Positions 13,131-22,578 of a stretch of 33,003 nt of DNA are shown in pieces. How positions within the stretch are numbered: the stretch's first letter is position 1; each line of letters begins with the position of its first letter. Source of the stretch: Anaerolineales bacterium (lineage in GTDB: Bacteria > Chloroflexota > Anaerolineae > Anaerolineales > Villigracilaceae); the NCBI GenBank assembly GCA_023382595.1, contig JAHDWB010000013.1:1-33003 (forward strand). Direction: 5' to 3'. Both the position numbers and the translations under genes were made by a program. Below the pieces are notes generated by a model that was not told where the DNA came from, made no database searches, and worked only from the letters and a program-made list of their open reading frames with translations.

Positions 13131-14720
13131 ATGTCAACACTCTCTCAGCCTATGAAATTTATCTCAGGATTGTTTTCCGATCACGGGTTGACTAAAAAGG
13201 CTTATTTGAACGCTGTCACAGTGACGCTTGAATATGGCGCAAGTTTGCTGGTTGGTTTTCTTATCACGCCATTAATGCTCATTGGGTTGGGGATGTATTC
13301 GTTTGGGATGTGGCAGATTTTGAACCGCCTTATTGGATATATCAATCCGATCAGCGGCCGCCCTGGATTTGCCCTAAAAGCGACGCTCGCAAATCAACAG
13401 TCATCCAATGATTACGACCAAAAACGTCGTTATGTTGGCAGTACATTGGTCATCTGGCTTCTTTTTTTACCGCTCCTCATCGGTGTTGGTGGAGTTGTAA
13501 GTTGGTTTGTGCCGTATTGGGTTCGTGCGCCAGATGAGTATGCTTGGATTATCCGTGCGGTGGCAGGATTACTTGTAGTGAACATGAATGTCAGTACATT
13601 GGCATCCATACCGCAAGTGGTTCTGCAAGGGGAAAACTTGGGATATAAAAGAATGGGGATGTCAGTGATCCTTGTCCTTGCAGGTGGTGGGTTAACCTGG
13701 CTGGCGCTATATCTTAATGCTGGAATTGTCGGCGTTGCCATGGCGGCAGTTACATCAACACTTTTAACGGGTTTATTTTATCTTTGGGTTGTGCGAAACT
13801 ATGTTCCGTGGTTTGGAACAGCGAGTCCGCAGATTCGAGATATACGCCAGATGCTGAGTCTAAGTTGGTGGTTCATGGGTTGGAATCTGGTTACGACCTT
13901 GCTTTTGGCAAGCGACATTGTTGTGTTGGGTTTGTTAAATTCCGTCGAGTCAGTGACCAGTTATTCTCTTACCAAATATATTCCTGAAACATTGATTGGA
14001 GTCATTGTCATTGTTATTTTTGGTGTTACACCGGGGCTTGGCGGTATTATTGGAACGGGGGATTATCAAAAGGCTGTCCGTTTACGCGGTGAGATTGTTT
14101 CATTTATCTGGCTGGCAGCGACGACTTTGGGTGCATCTATATTGATTTGGAACAAGGTTTTTATTGGCTTATGGGTGGGGATTGATCATTATTCCGGCTC
14201 GATTCCCAATCTGTTGGTTGTTCTGGCTGCGATGCAGCTTGCTCTCATCCGAAGCGATGGCAATATTATTGACCTGACATTGCGCTTGAATAAAAAGGTC
14301 CTTTTGGGACTTCTATCTGTGACAATATCAATCGCCGCTGCAAGTATTTTGGTGGGTCATTTCAGATTGGGAATAGCGGGCTTGTGCATTGGCATCATGG
14401 CAGGGCGGTTGATAATTAGTGTGGGATATCCCTTGTTGATCGGCCGTTTCTTGGGTGTTTCATTGCTTTCCCAAGCGAAACATGTGCTGCGTCCGGTTCT
14501 TGTAACAATCCTGCTTTTTTTAATAGCCATGGGCATGGATTCTTTTACATCAATCGAATTAACATCGGGATTCAAAGGTTGGATTATGTTCTTCCTTTTA
14601 GCTGGATTCACAGGTTCCCTAATATTATTAATGGCTTTCTATGCTGGCTTGTCGGAAGATCAACGCAGAGGCATGTTGCGCCGAATTCAAGTAGTTATTA
14701 CGGCAACGAGGCCTTCCTGA
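13131..14720 (+). CDS. Wzx-type polysaccharide flippase (MOP superfamily)
   Basis: A 529-residue integral membrane protein with about 12-14 predicted helices and a largely polar first 35 residues. The layout and segments such as YGASLLVGFLITPLMLIGLGMYSFGMWQ match the oligosaccharide/polysaccharide exporter branch of the MOP superfamily. These proteins move lipid-linked repeat units across the cytoplasmic membrane to the outer face, where polymerisation takes place. ATG 13131 follows the previous stop by two bases; GTG 13113 inside the previous gene is an alternative. Downstream a Wzy-type polymerase (16501) and Wzz-like protein (27751) complete a Wzx/Wzy pathway. Confidence 0.85.
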   Translation: MSTLSQPMKFISGLFSDHGLTKKAYLNAVTVTLEYGASLLVGFLITPLMLIGLGMYSFGMWQILNRLIGYINPISGRPGFALKATLANQQSSNDYDQKRRYVGSTLVIWLLFLPLLIGVGGVVSWFVPYWVRAPDEYAWIIRAVAGLLVVNMNVSTLASIPQVVLQGENLGYKRMGMSVILVLAGGGLTWLALYLNAGIVGVAMAAVTSTLLTGLFYLWVVRNYVPWFGTASPQIRDIRQMLSLSWWFMGWNLVTTLLLASDIVVLGLLNSVESVTSYSLTKYIPETLIGVIVIVIFGVTPGLGGIIGTGDYQKAVRLRGEIVSFIWLAATTLGASILIWNKVFIGLWVGIDHYSGSIPNLLVVLAAMQLALIRSDGNIIDLTLRLNKKVLLGLLSVTISIAAASILVGHFRLGIAGLCIGIMAGRLIISVGYPLLIGRFLGVSLLSQAKHVLRPVLVTILLFLIAMGMDSFTSIELTSGFKGWIMFFLLAGFTGSLILLMAFYAGLSEDQRRGMLRRIQVVITATRPS

Positions 14721-14721
14721 T

Positions 14722-15384
14722 ATGGCTTCGCAAATCGTAGAGATTGTTGGTCCGGCTGGTGCAGGTAAAACCACCCTTTATCACATGCTTGGCAGTTCCA
14801 ATGCATCTATACAACTTGGTAATTTCCCAGATGTTCGAAAAATGTCGGATATGCCATTTTTTCTGATCAATGGTCTTGAATTATTGCCCGTCATTCTCAG
14901 ATTGTTATGGAAGAGGAAGACCCTAACACGTCGGGAATTTGCTTGGTTGTGTATTCTGCATGGGTGGTCAGCTAAATTGCGAAAAGAATTTGATCAAGTG
15001 ATAGTGTTAGATCAAGGTCCGGTCTATTTGCTGGCTGAGATGCAGGAATTTGGGTCTGAATACTTACGCGGACATGACGCAGAAAGATTATGGGACGATT
15101 TATACATCCAGTGGGCTGCTACCTTGGACTCAATCATCTGGCTCGATGCTAAAGATATCGATTTGGCGGAACGGATTCGCGCTAGAAGGAAAGAACATGC
15201 GCTTAAATATGAATCAACTGAAACCGCTTCTGTTTTTTTGTCCCGCTACCGTAAAGCGTACAAACATGTGATTTTTTGCCTGTCAAAGCATTGCTCGGAC
15301 TTAAGAATTCTTCACTTTGACACGAGCCAAAAAGAACCCCGCGAAATTACTGCTCAACTCATGAGTGAATTTGATGTGACCTGA
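14722..15384 (+). CDS. Small P-loop kinase of unknown substrate
   Basis: A 220-residue protein with Walker A GPAGAGKTT at residues 10-18, a core strand-Asp segment VIVLDQGPVYL at about 93-103 and a lid-like basic stretch ERIRARRKEH near 150-160. This is the arrangement of nucleoside monophosphate or small-molecule kinases. The gene is one base downstream of the flippase stop, so it belongs to the EPS operon. It is the second kinase-like protein in the operon, after the fusion at 11671, with little visible likeness beyond the P-loop. The substrate could be a sugar, a polyprenol or a nucleotide; nothing in the sequence decides this. Confidence 0.6.
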   Translation: MASQIVEIVGPAGAGKTTLYHMLGSSNASIQLGNFPDVRKMSDMPFFLINGLELLPVILRLLWKRKTLTRREFAWLCILHGWSAKLRKEFDQVIVLDQGPVYLLAEMQEFGSEYLRGHDAERLWDDLYIQWAATLDSIIWLDAKDIDLAERIRARRKEHALKYESTETASVFLSRYRKAYKHVIFCLSKHCSDLRILHFDTSQKEPREITAQLMSEFDVT

Positions 15385-15394
15385 GAAACTGCCG

Positions 15395-16501
15395 ATGAAA
15401 CTATCGAACAGACGATTAGCCTTTTTTTTGCCGGGCTTGTATGAGGGCGGAGCAGAACGCATCGTTCTTAATCTGACAAAGGGAATTTCTGAACGAGGCT
15501 ATGCTGTTGACCTGGTCTTGGCACGAGCTGAAGGTCCTTATATGGAGCAAATCCCAAATACTGTGCGATTGATAGACTTAAAAGCCTCGCGTGTACTGGG
15601 TAGTGTCCCTGCATTGGTCAAATATCTTCAAAAGGAGAGTCCGGCTGCACTGTTCTCAGGAATGTTTTCCAATATCATAGCCCTATGGGCAAGACGTTTG
15701 AGTGGGATGCCTGAGAGATTGATCATAACCGAACATAATTCCTTGTCTTCAATCGTTAAGCATAAAAACGATATTCGTTGGAAGTTGTATCCAAAATTGG
15801 CGGGATGTTTTTATCCATGGGCGGATACAGTCATTGCTGTTTCAAACGATGTGGCGGCTGATTTGAAGCGGGTTGCCGGCATTTCTCATGATTTGATTCG
15901 GGTTGTTTATAACCCTATTGTGACCCCGGATCTACAGAAAAAATCTGAAGCGTTATTAAACCATCCTTGGTTTGCGGTGGGCCAACCTCCGGTTGTAGTG
16001 GCGGTTGGTCGTTTGACGGACCAAAAAGCCTTTGATGTTTTGATTCGAGCCTTTTATTTTTTGAGAAAAGAATATTCTGCGCGCTTGTTGATCCTGGGGG
16101 AGGGCGAAAATCGTCATGCTCTAGAAACCTTGATCTGCCAACTTGATTTGGAGCAGGATGTGAGTCTGCCGGGGTTTGTTCAAAACCCATATCCCTATAT
16201 GGCGCATGCATCGTTGTTCGTTCTTCCTTCCCGCTGGGAGGGATTACCTACCGTTTTGGTTGAGGCGTTATATTTGGGGTCACCGATTATTGCTACAGAT
16301 TGTCCCGGCGGATCGCGGGAGATTTTAAAAGATGGGCAATTTGGAAGATTAATACCGGTGGATGATTCTCATATTCTGGCAGCAACAATGGCGGATATCC
16401 TGAGTGGGCGACGAACCCATCCTCCGAAAGAAAGCTGGGAACCCTATTGTTTGAATTTTGTAACGGATCAGTATCTTGGACTGTTGTCTGGAGCATCCTG
16501 A
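15395..16501 (+). CDS. Glycosyltransferase family 4 (GT-B)
   Basis: A 368-residue GT4 enzyme. The N-terminal Rossmann half begins with LAFFLPGLYEGGAERIVLNL, the acceptor-side motif of the family. The C-terminal half has VAVGRLTDQKAFDVLIRAF and the nucleotide-sugar site SRWEGLPTVLVEAL with the E-x7-E pair. It should transfer one sugar from a nucleotide donor to the growing lipid-linked repeat on the cytoplasmic side of the membrane, with retention of configuration. It lies ten bases after the kinase gene, and its stop overlaps the next start (TGATG). Donor and acceptor cannot be read from the sequence. Confidence 0.92.
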   Translation: MKLSNRRLAFFLPGLYEGGAERIVLNLTKGISERGYAVDLVLARAEGPYMEQIPNTVRLIDLKASRVLGSVPALVKYLQKESPAALFSGMFSNIIALWARRLSGMPERLIITEHNSLSSIVKHKNDIRWKLYPKLAGCFYPWADTVIAVSNDVAADLKRVAGISHDLIRVVYNPIVTPDLQKKSEALLNHPWFAVGQPPVVVAVGRLTDQKAFDVLIRAFYFLRKEYSARLLILGEGENRHALETLICQLDLEQDVSLPGFVQNPYPYMAHASLFVLPSRWEGLPTVLVEALYLGSPIIATDCPGGSREILKDGQFGRLIPVDDSHILAATMADILSGRRTHPPKESWEPYCLNFVTDQYLGLLSGAS

Positions 16502-17715
16502 TGCGCAAGGTAACCTATTTACTGGCAACTATATTAATTTTTATCATCCCATGGGAGGATAGTATTTCAGTCTCATCTATGGGTTCTTTAGCCCGGGTTG
16601 CGGGACTCGTCGTTGCAGTATTTTGGTTGGCGACGATGTTAATGGAAGGGCGATTTCGAAAGCCGCATCTGTTTCACATCATTGTGCTGGTATTCTTTTT
16701 GTGGAATTTTGTAAGTATTTTTTGGAGTACGGATGCGGAGAGTACAATCCAACGTATAAAAACGTACAGTCAGATTTTTCTTCTGATCCTCATTCTTTGG
16801 GAAGTTTTTCAATCCCCCAAGGAATTAATGGCTGGACTTCAAGCCTATATTTATGGTTGCTATGTCCTTATTACGAGTACGATTTACAACTACATCACTG
16901 GCAATGTGGCGGTTGTTTATGAGGGACGATACAGTGCTACAGGAGTCAATGCGGTTGAGCTAGCCCTTATCTTGATGATGGGATTGCCTATCGCCATGCA
17001 GTTGTTTTTTGCGGCGGTACAGAATAGGCAGAGACTGTTTATGAAATTTATAAATTTGGCTTTTATACCTTTGGCTATTTTTTCGATTGTTCTAACCGGC
17101 AGCCGCACATCTCTGTTGGCAATTATTCCCTTTGGCATTTATATCGTTGTGACACAGCAGATCAAATTTGACAGGAAACTTATAGTTTTTGGTGTTCTTC
17201 TGTTTTCGCTATTGGCGTTATTTCCGTTTGTTCCACAATCGGTAATTACCCGACTGGGTACACTGGGTACTTCTATTGAGGAGGGTGATCTGGGTGGTCG
17301 CATTAACCTGTGGTGGCATGCAATCCTTGTTCTTTCCGAACATCCTTTTCTTGGACTTGGTAGCGGCGTTTTGGATTCGACCATCGGTTCGGCTGCTCAT
17401 AATACTTTTGTATCTGTCGTGGCGGAAACGGGGTTTATCGGTTTCATTTTGTTTTTTGTGATTCTCTCAATTGTTTTTTTTCAGGCAATGAATGTTCCAA
17501 ATGGAAATTCAGGACTTTGGGTAGCCATTTTTTTGACGTGGGTCATTGGAGTTTGTTCACTTTCATGGGAGTATAGGAAATTAACTTGGCTGCTCTTGAA
17601 TTTTGTCATTATTGAGGGAAGCTTTACCTTCGAGCAGTTGCATATCGGGCAGGCGATGATGAAAACATCCAGGAATATAAGACGTTTGATCAATAAGCCT
17701 GAGCTTGGAACCTAG
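16501..17715 (+). CDS. O-antigen ligase / Wzy-type polymerase family membrane protein
   Basis: A 404-residue membrane protein with about 10-12 predicted helices. It has the family's conserved points: LTGSRTSLLAIIPFG in the middle, a large outer loop with EGDLGGRINLWWHAI, and the signature AHNTFVSVVAETGFIGF near residue 300. Proteins of this type join lipid-linked units outside the membrane, either polymerising repeats (Wzy) or ligating finished chains (WaaL). Next to a Wzx flippase and a Wzz-like protein, the polymerase role is the better guess. ATG 16501 is chosen because it overlaps the previous stop as TGATG; the frame is open further upstream but only inside the previous gene. Confidence 0.85.
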   Translation: MRKVTYLLATILIFIIPWEDSISVSSMGSLARVAGLVVAVFWLATMLMEGRFRKPHLFHIIVLVFFLWNFVSIFWSTDAESTIQRIKTYSQIFLLILILWEVFQSPKELMAGLQAYIYGCYVLITSTIYNYITGNVAVVYEGRYSATGVNAVELALILMMGLPIAMQLFFAAVQNRQRLFMKFINLAFIPLAIFSIVLTGSRTSLLAIIPFGIYIVVTQQIKFDRKLIVFGVLLFSLLALFPFVPQSVITRLGTLGTSIEEGDLGGRINLWWHAILVLSEHPFLGLGSGVLDSTIGSAAHNTFVSVVAETGFIGFILFFVILSIVFFQAMNVPNGNSGLWVAIFLTWVIGVCSLSWEYRKLTWLLLNFVIIEGSFTFEQLHIGQAMMKTSRNIRRLINKPELGT

Positions 17716-17722
17716 GCATTCA

Positions 17723-19204
17723 ATGTTGCATAGATTGAAACTTAACCGTTTTTTGATCATTTTCCAGTTGCTGGTTTTGTTGCCAGGTTGTTCCACAATA
17801 CCGGAAACAGTCGTGACAATTACTCCTGCAGTTGTGTTGGATATGGATGTGACCGATGTGCCTGTGCCGATTCCATCGTTTATTCCCGCCTTTCCAGGGG
17901 CGGAAGGCTTTGGGGCTCCAGCGATAGGTGGCCGCAGGGGGGCGGTGATTGCAGTGACAAATTTGAACGACTCTGGTCCGGGGTCTTTGCGGGCAGCTGT
18001 CAGTGCGGCAGTGCCGCGGATTGTCGTTTTTCGTGTGTCTGGCACAATTGAACTTAAATCCAGTTTGGTGATTGATAATCCGTATATCACGATAGCTGGT
18101 CACACGGCTCAGGGACAGGGGATTACTTTGCGTGGTGTTAGTTCTGGGATTGAAGCCCTTATACTTATCAAGACTCACGATGTGGTGATAAGGTTTCTTG
18201 CAATACGTGCAGGTCCTCCATCGGCTGGCGATGGAATTATGATTTTAGCTTCCGCCGCGCACGATACGTACAATATTGTCATTGATCATAACTCGGTGAG
18301 TTGGGCAGTTAATCGAAATTTGGCAACTTGGTATGATGTTCACGACATATCGATTCAATGGAATGTTTTTTCCGAAGGGCTGAATTGCAGCATCCATCCC
18401 AAAGGTTGTCACAGCAAGGGGGCTTTGCTTGGCGGGTATGCAAGTGATGAGAATAAAGATAAGCCCGGAGCCGGTAATATTTCGTTTCACCATAATTTGA
18501 TGGCTCACAACGGGGAACGCAACCCGCTTGTCTCAACGAGCGGAGTTACTGATGTTGTGAACAATGTTGTTTACAATCCGTTTGGATCTTTCAGTCATGT
18601 GGATTTGCAACATCAATTGACTGTCATTCCCGTTAACTATGTGGGCAATTATTTCAAACCTGGCTCGGATACGAATCCTATGAAATTTGGTGTTGATATA
18701 GCCAGCCAGAAATTGTTGGGAGCCCGGATATATGTTTTAGGGAATATTGGACCTCAACGTTTCGATGCTGCTCAGGCTGAAATCGACATCGTTGACCCTG
18801 ATGCTCGCCCGTATATTGTTTCTCTTCGAAACCCTGCGGTTTTGGTCGCTACAACTTCAGCTTTGGAAGCCTATGATCAGGTGCTGGAAAATGCAGGAGC
18901 TTCCATGGGGTTGAGTTGTGATGGAGTATTTTTTTTACGCAGGGATGTCATTGATGCGCGGATTGTGGCTGATGTCATCAATGGTACGGGCAATATCATT
19001 GACGATCCTTCCGAGGTGCGGGGCTGGTTGACCATCGCCCCCTCATCAGCTTGTGATGATGAGGATCAGGATGGCATGCCCGATGTATGGGAACAAAAAT
19101 ACGGCTTTGATGTTGATGATCCCTCAGATGCTTTAGCGGATAAAGATGACGATGGATATACAAATATTGAAGAATATCTGAATGCTACCAACCCTCTTGA
19201 ATGA
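17723..19204 (+). CDS. Lipoprotein with pectate-lyase-like beta-helix
   Basis: A 493-residue exported protein. The first 23 residues are a lipoprotein signal peptide with lipobox LLPGC, cysteine at 23. The body (about 50-420) is a right-handed parallel beta-helix of the pectate lyase superfamily: FPGAEGFGAPAIGGRRG and SLRAAV at the front, IVIDHNSVSWAVN and ISIQWNVFSEGLN in the middle, and HHNLMAHNGERNP, which resembles the catalytic-arginine region of PL1 lyases. The tail has a calcium-binding, EF-like pair, DQDGMPDVWEQ and DKDDDGYTNIEEYL. Being inside the EPS operon, it probably trims or releases the polymer at the cell surface, as lyases do in alginate and similar clusters. The true substrate is unknown. 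ATG 17723 is chosen because it starts the signal peptide. Confidence 0.85.
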   Translation: MLHRLKLNRFLIIFQLLVLLPGCSTIPETVVTITPAVVLDMDVTDVPVPIPSFIPAFPGAEGFGAPAIGGRRGAVIAVTNLNDSGPGSLRAAVSAAVPRIVVFRVSGTIELKSSLVIDNPYITIAGHTAQGQGITLRGVSSGIEALILIKTHDVVIRFLAIRAGPPSAGDGIMILASAAHDTYNIVIDHNSVSWAVNRNLATWYDVHDISIQWNVFSEGLNCSIHPKGCHSKGALLGGYASDENKDKPGAGNISFHHNLMAHNGERNPLVSTSGVTDVVNNVVYNPFGSFSHVDLQHQLTVIPVNYVGNYFKPGSDTNPMKFGVDIASQKLLGARIYVLGNIGPQRFDAAQAEIDIVDPDARPYIVSLRNPAVLVATTSALEAYDQVLENAGASMGLSCDGVFFLRRDVIDARIVADVINGTGNIIDDPSEVRGWLTIAPSSACDDEDQDGMPDVWEQKYGFDVDDPSDALADKDDDGYTNIEEYLNATNPLE

Positions 19205-20358
19205 GATGTGATTCCATGTCAACAGAAAAAAAGCGGATACAGATGACCACCCAGACTAGGCGATTACTGCTTATAGGACCAAAACCACCTCCAATCGGCG
19301 GGTCACCTTTGACCGTTCAGGCAATGCTCGAAGAATTTGCAAATTACCCTTCTTTGCAGGTGATATTGATCAACACGTCGCCTGGGATGGATGTAAGAAA
19401 AAAAATGACGGGCTTTAATTGGGAGAAGGTTAAGCGGTCTTTCACGATCTTTTATCACTACATCCGTGATATCAGGCATTGTGACGCCGCCTTGGTATTT
19501 GCAAACGATCTTTTTGCCATCACCCTTGCTCCTATTCTGTTGCTTTTCTCTAAAATATATGGCAAACCCTTTTTTCTAAAACCGGTCGGCGCAGGATTGG
19601 ATTTATTTATCAATGCTCAACCAAAGCTATTTCGGATATATCTGCTATCCATCCTGCGTGCTATGGAAGGCATCTTGACTCAGACTCAATTGCTTAAAGA
19701 TGATCTGAAAAAAATGGGATGCGCTAATGTAAATTATCTTCCAGGATGTAGGCCATTACCCGCGATGACGCTGGTTCCAAAAAATAGTTCAGAAAAAATG
19801 CGGTTGGTATATCTTGGTCATATCACTCGTCTCAAGGGTCCGCTTATTTTGCTAAATGCCCTTAGAACATCTTCCGAACTGTGTGATGTGCAAGTGACCT
19901 GCGATTTTTACGGACCAATCCATGAAGAGATCCAGAATGAATTTTTGGCTGAATTGAACTCATCTCCCAATGCTAATTATTGTGGAATTGCAAAGGCTGG
20001 CACGGGACCTCAACTGATTTCACAATACGATGCACTTGTCCTGCCCACATACTATGATACGGAGGGGCATCCGGGTGTGTTGATCGAAGCCATGCATGCC
20101 GGTGTTCCAGTGATCAGTACCCAGGTTCGCACATTGCCTGAATTGATCGAGAACGGGTCGAATGGTTTTTTGGTGCCAACTCAAAACAGTCATGCCCTCG
20201 CTAATGCCATTGTTCAACTTGCCAGAGATCCCGATATGAGAAGGAAGATGGGAGAAGCAAACCTGCGTAAAGGTCAGGAATTCCGTGCGGATACGGTTGT
20301 AGCGAAGTTATTAAGCATCGTCTTTCCGGATTTTTCGTTTGCTAGAAAGCCAAACTAA
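19201..20358 (+). CDS. Glycosyltransferase family 4 (GT-B)
   Basis: A 385-residue GT4 enzyme, second of three in the operon. It begins LLLIGPKPPPIGGSPLTVQAML, a common start for this branch, and has YLGHITRLKGPLILLNAL and the donor-site segment PTYYDTEGHPGVLIEAMHAGVPVI near residue 290. It should add one sugar to the lipid-linked repeat unit in the cytoplasm. The start at ATG 19201 overlaps the previous stop by four bases (ATGA); ATG 19216 in the same frame is an alternative, and the first 15 residues are not part of the fold. Its stop overlaps the next start as TAATG. Confidence 0.9.
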   Translation: MRCDSMSTEKKRIQMTTQTRRLLLIGPKPPPIGGSPLTVQAMLEEFANYPSLQVILINTSPGMDVRKKMTGFNWEKVKRSFTIFYHYIRDIRHCDAALVFANDLFAITLAPILLLFSKIYGKPFFLKPVGAGLDLFINAQPKLFRIYLLSILRAMEGILTQTQLLKDDLKKMGCANVNYLPGCRPLPAMTLVPKNSSEKMRLVYLGHITRLKGPLILLNALRTSSELCDVQVTCDFYGPIHEEIQNEFLAELNSSPNANYCGIAKAGTGPQLISQYDALVLPTYYDTEGHPGVLIEAMHAGVPVISTQVRTLPELIENGSNGFLVPTQNSHALANAIVQLARDPDMRRKMGEANLRKGQEFRADTVVAKLLSIVFPDFSFARKPN

Positions 20359-21620
20359 TGCGAATATTATTCCTGGGACAATGTTACGCCCCCGAGGATG
20401 TCAGCGCCGCGGTTTTGATAACAGAACTTGCCACGGATCTTGTTGAGCGTGGTCATCAAGTTACCGTTGTTACAGGTGCGCCGAGTTATCCGTATGGACG
20501 TGTCTTTAAAGGATATCGTAATCGATTCTATTCAACAGAGATGCTGGATGGTGTACGGATTATCAGGACATGGAGCTACATCTCTCCATCCACAAAGATC
20601 ATCCCGCGTCTGCTTCACTACGGGACATACAGCGTGACAGCCTTTTATGGCGGATTGTTCGCGGGTCGTCCGGATGCGATCCTCAGTTATTCTCCTCCGC
20701 TTCCTCTCGGACTTTCAGCCTGGTTGCTCAGCCGGTTTTTTCATGCCCCTTGGGTGCTTCAACTTGAAGATTTGTATCCAGATGCGGCAATTGCCGCAGG
20801 GGTAATGAAAAATAAGTTCCTCATCGACTTTTTTCGCGGAATCGAGCAATTCCTATATCGCCATGCTCATCGAATCTCGGTCATATCGCAGAGTTTTCGA
20901 AGAAACTTGCTCTCAAAGGGAATCCCAGACTCAAAGATCGAGTTCATTCCCATTTGGGCTGACCCTGATGCAGTATCTCCCATGCAGAAGCAAAATACTT
21001 TTCGCCGCGAGCACAACCTCAACGGAAAATTTGTTGTGATGTATGCGGGCAATATCGGCCTGACATCCTGTCTTGAAGATGTTCTTTGCGCAGCGGAAAT
21101 CCTTAGAGAGAAAAAGGATATTCAATTTGTGATCATTGGGGAGGGGGTAAAAAAAAGCTTTCTTGAGGCGGAGACACGAGCTAGGCAATTGAATAACATC
21201 CTTTTTCTGTCTTTTCAGCCACGGGAGAAATTTTCGGAAATGTTAGCCGCAGCTGATATTGGTCTCGTGACACTTAATGAAAGCGCATCACTTTCATCCC
21301 TGCCGAGCAAGATCTTCAATGTAATGGCGAGCGCGCGCCCGATTTTGGCGGTCTCTCCACCTGGAAGTGAGATGACGCAGATCGTCGATGCAGCAGGCTG
21401 CGGGTGGAATGTTCCGCCAGGGTCACCGGAAAGGCTGGCAGAGACCATTATCCAGTTGAAAGAGAGAGAGACCAACCTCATCCAAATGGGAAAAAATGGA
21501 CGCACTTGCCTTGAGAAGAATTATTCGCGCAATCGTTGTGTAGATGCCTACGAAAAAATGCTGACGGAAATGGATGAACAAGCCCGCAGAAAAGCCGCTT
21601 ATGCAGGAGAAATATTGTGA
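20358..21620 (+). CDS. WcaI-like glycosyltransferase (GT4)
   Basis: A 420-residue GT-B enzyme. MRILFLGQCYAPEDVSAAVLITELATDLVERGHQVTVV at the front and YPYGRVFKGYRNRFYSTEMLDGVRIIRTW are typical of the WcaI group, known from colanic acid clusters. The C-terminal half has VVMYAGNIGLTSCLEDVL, VIIGEGVKKS and LPSKIFNVMASARPILAV. It should transfer a sugar to the growing repeat unit at the cytoplasmic face. It is the third GT4 in the operon; together with the priming transferase this suggests a repeat of about four sugars, if all are used. The stop overlaps the next gene's GTG start. Confidence 0.9.
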   Translation: MRILFLGQCYAPEDVSAAVLITELATDLVERGHQVTVVTGAPSYPYGRVFKGYRNRFYSTEMLDGVRIIRTWSYISPSTKIIPRLLHYGTYSVTAFYGGLFAGRPDAILSYSPPLPLGLSAWLLSRFFHAPWVLQLEDLYPDAAIAAGVMKNKFLIDFFRGIEQFLYRHAHRISVISQSFRRNLLSKGIPDSKIEFIPIWADPDAVSPMQKQNTFRREHNLNGKFVVMYAGNIGLTSCLEDVLCAAEILREKKDIQFVIIGEGVKKSFLEAETRARQLNNILFLSFQPREKFSEMLAAADIGLVTLNESASLSSLPSKIFNVMASARPILAVSPPGSEMTQIVDAAGCGWNVPPGSPERLAETIIQLKERETNLIQMGKNGRTCLEKNYSRNRCVDAYEKMLTEMDEQARRKAAYAGEIL

Positions 21621-22552
21621 ACGCTGAAACCTTTGCAGAATGGATGCGCCGGCAGGGGCATCAGGTATTTCGCACGGCGAGCAGCTATTGGTACGATGCT
21701 GCCCCTCGTGTACTTCAGGCATTTCCCTATCACTGGCTGATCACACCGGATGAAAAAGAGATTCGGAGCTTGATGTTGGGGCATGGGATTGCCGCAGTAC
21801 GGTATTCCACACCGTTTGATTTTCCAAACGGCATGGTGAGCTATCATGTTGTTTTGCGTCATCCCTATGAACTTGAGATGCTAAGATCCCAAGCTCGCAA
21901 CGGTGTAAAACGCGGACTAGAGTATTTCCGAATTGAACAAATTTCATTTGAACGATTGGCTGTCGAAGGGTGGGCTTTGCAGCAGGACACCCTGGCTCGA
22001 CAGGATCGCTTGAAGAGTATGACACAGAAGGAGTGGGAGATTTTGTGTCGTGCTGCGGATGGCTTGCCGGGTTTTGAGGTATGGGCTGCCTCATCGAACG
22101 ATGAACTTGCGGGAGCGGTCATCATCTGTCGTATTGATGATGTATTCAATGTCCCTTATGCCATGAGCCGTAGCAGCTTTTTATCCAACCATGTGAACAA
22201 TGCAATTTTCTTCGCCGTAAGTCGTGAGATGCTGGGGCGCGAGGGGATAAACAATATCTTCTTTACGGTTCAATCGTTGGATGCACCAGCCAACGTGGAT
22301 GAATTTAAGTTTCGAATGGGCTTTGAGCCTAAAGCTGTGCGACAGAGAGTGGATTTTCATCCTCTCTTGAATCCTTTTGCAACCTCGGCGGTTCATAGCT
22401 GGACCCGGAAACTGCTTCAGCGTTACCCATCCGATCCCAAACTCGCAAAAGCGGAGGGGATGTTGCGCTTTCATGTGGAGGGTAAACGCCGCATCATTGA
22501 GCAGACTTGGCCCGATTGCCTTACAACGCAACATGAAACCAACGTGCGCTGA
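21617..22552 (+). CDS. FemAB/GNAT-like acyltransferase
   Basis: A 311-residue protein with the GNAT fold in the arrangement used by FemAB-like and EPS-linked acetyltransferases. Visible parts are RSQARNGVKRGLEYFRIEQIS (about 95-115), the substrate-side helix region, ELAGAVIICRIDDVFNVPYAMS (about 165-186) and a C-terminal FRMGFEPKAVRQRVDFHPLL. It probably transfers an acyl or aminoacyl group to a sugar, which would suit an operon that makes a 4-amino sugar; this is inference. The start is GTG 21617, overlapping the previous stop (GTGA), with AGGAGA seven bases upstream. No ATG is better placed. Confidence 0.6.
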   Translation: MNAETFAEWMRRQGHQVFRTASSYWYDAAPRVLQAFPYHWLITPDEKEIRSLMLGHGIAAVRYSTPFDFPNGMVSYHVVLRHPYELEMLRSQARNGVKRGLEYFRIEQISFERLAVEGWALQQDTLARQDRLKSMTQKEWEILCRAADGLPGFEVWAASSNDELAGAVIICRIDDVFNVPYAMSRSSFLSNHVNNAIFFAVSREMLGREGINNIFFTVQSLDAPANVDEFKFRMGFEPKAVRQRVDFHPLLNPFATSAVHSWTRKLLQRYPSDPKLAKAEGMLRFHVEGKRRIIEQTWPDCLTTQHETNVR

Positions 22553-22578
22553 GCGCTTTGTGATGATAAGGAGAGAAA

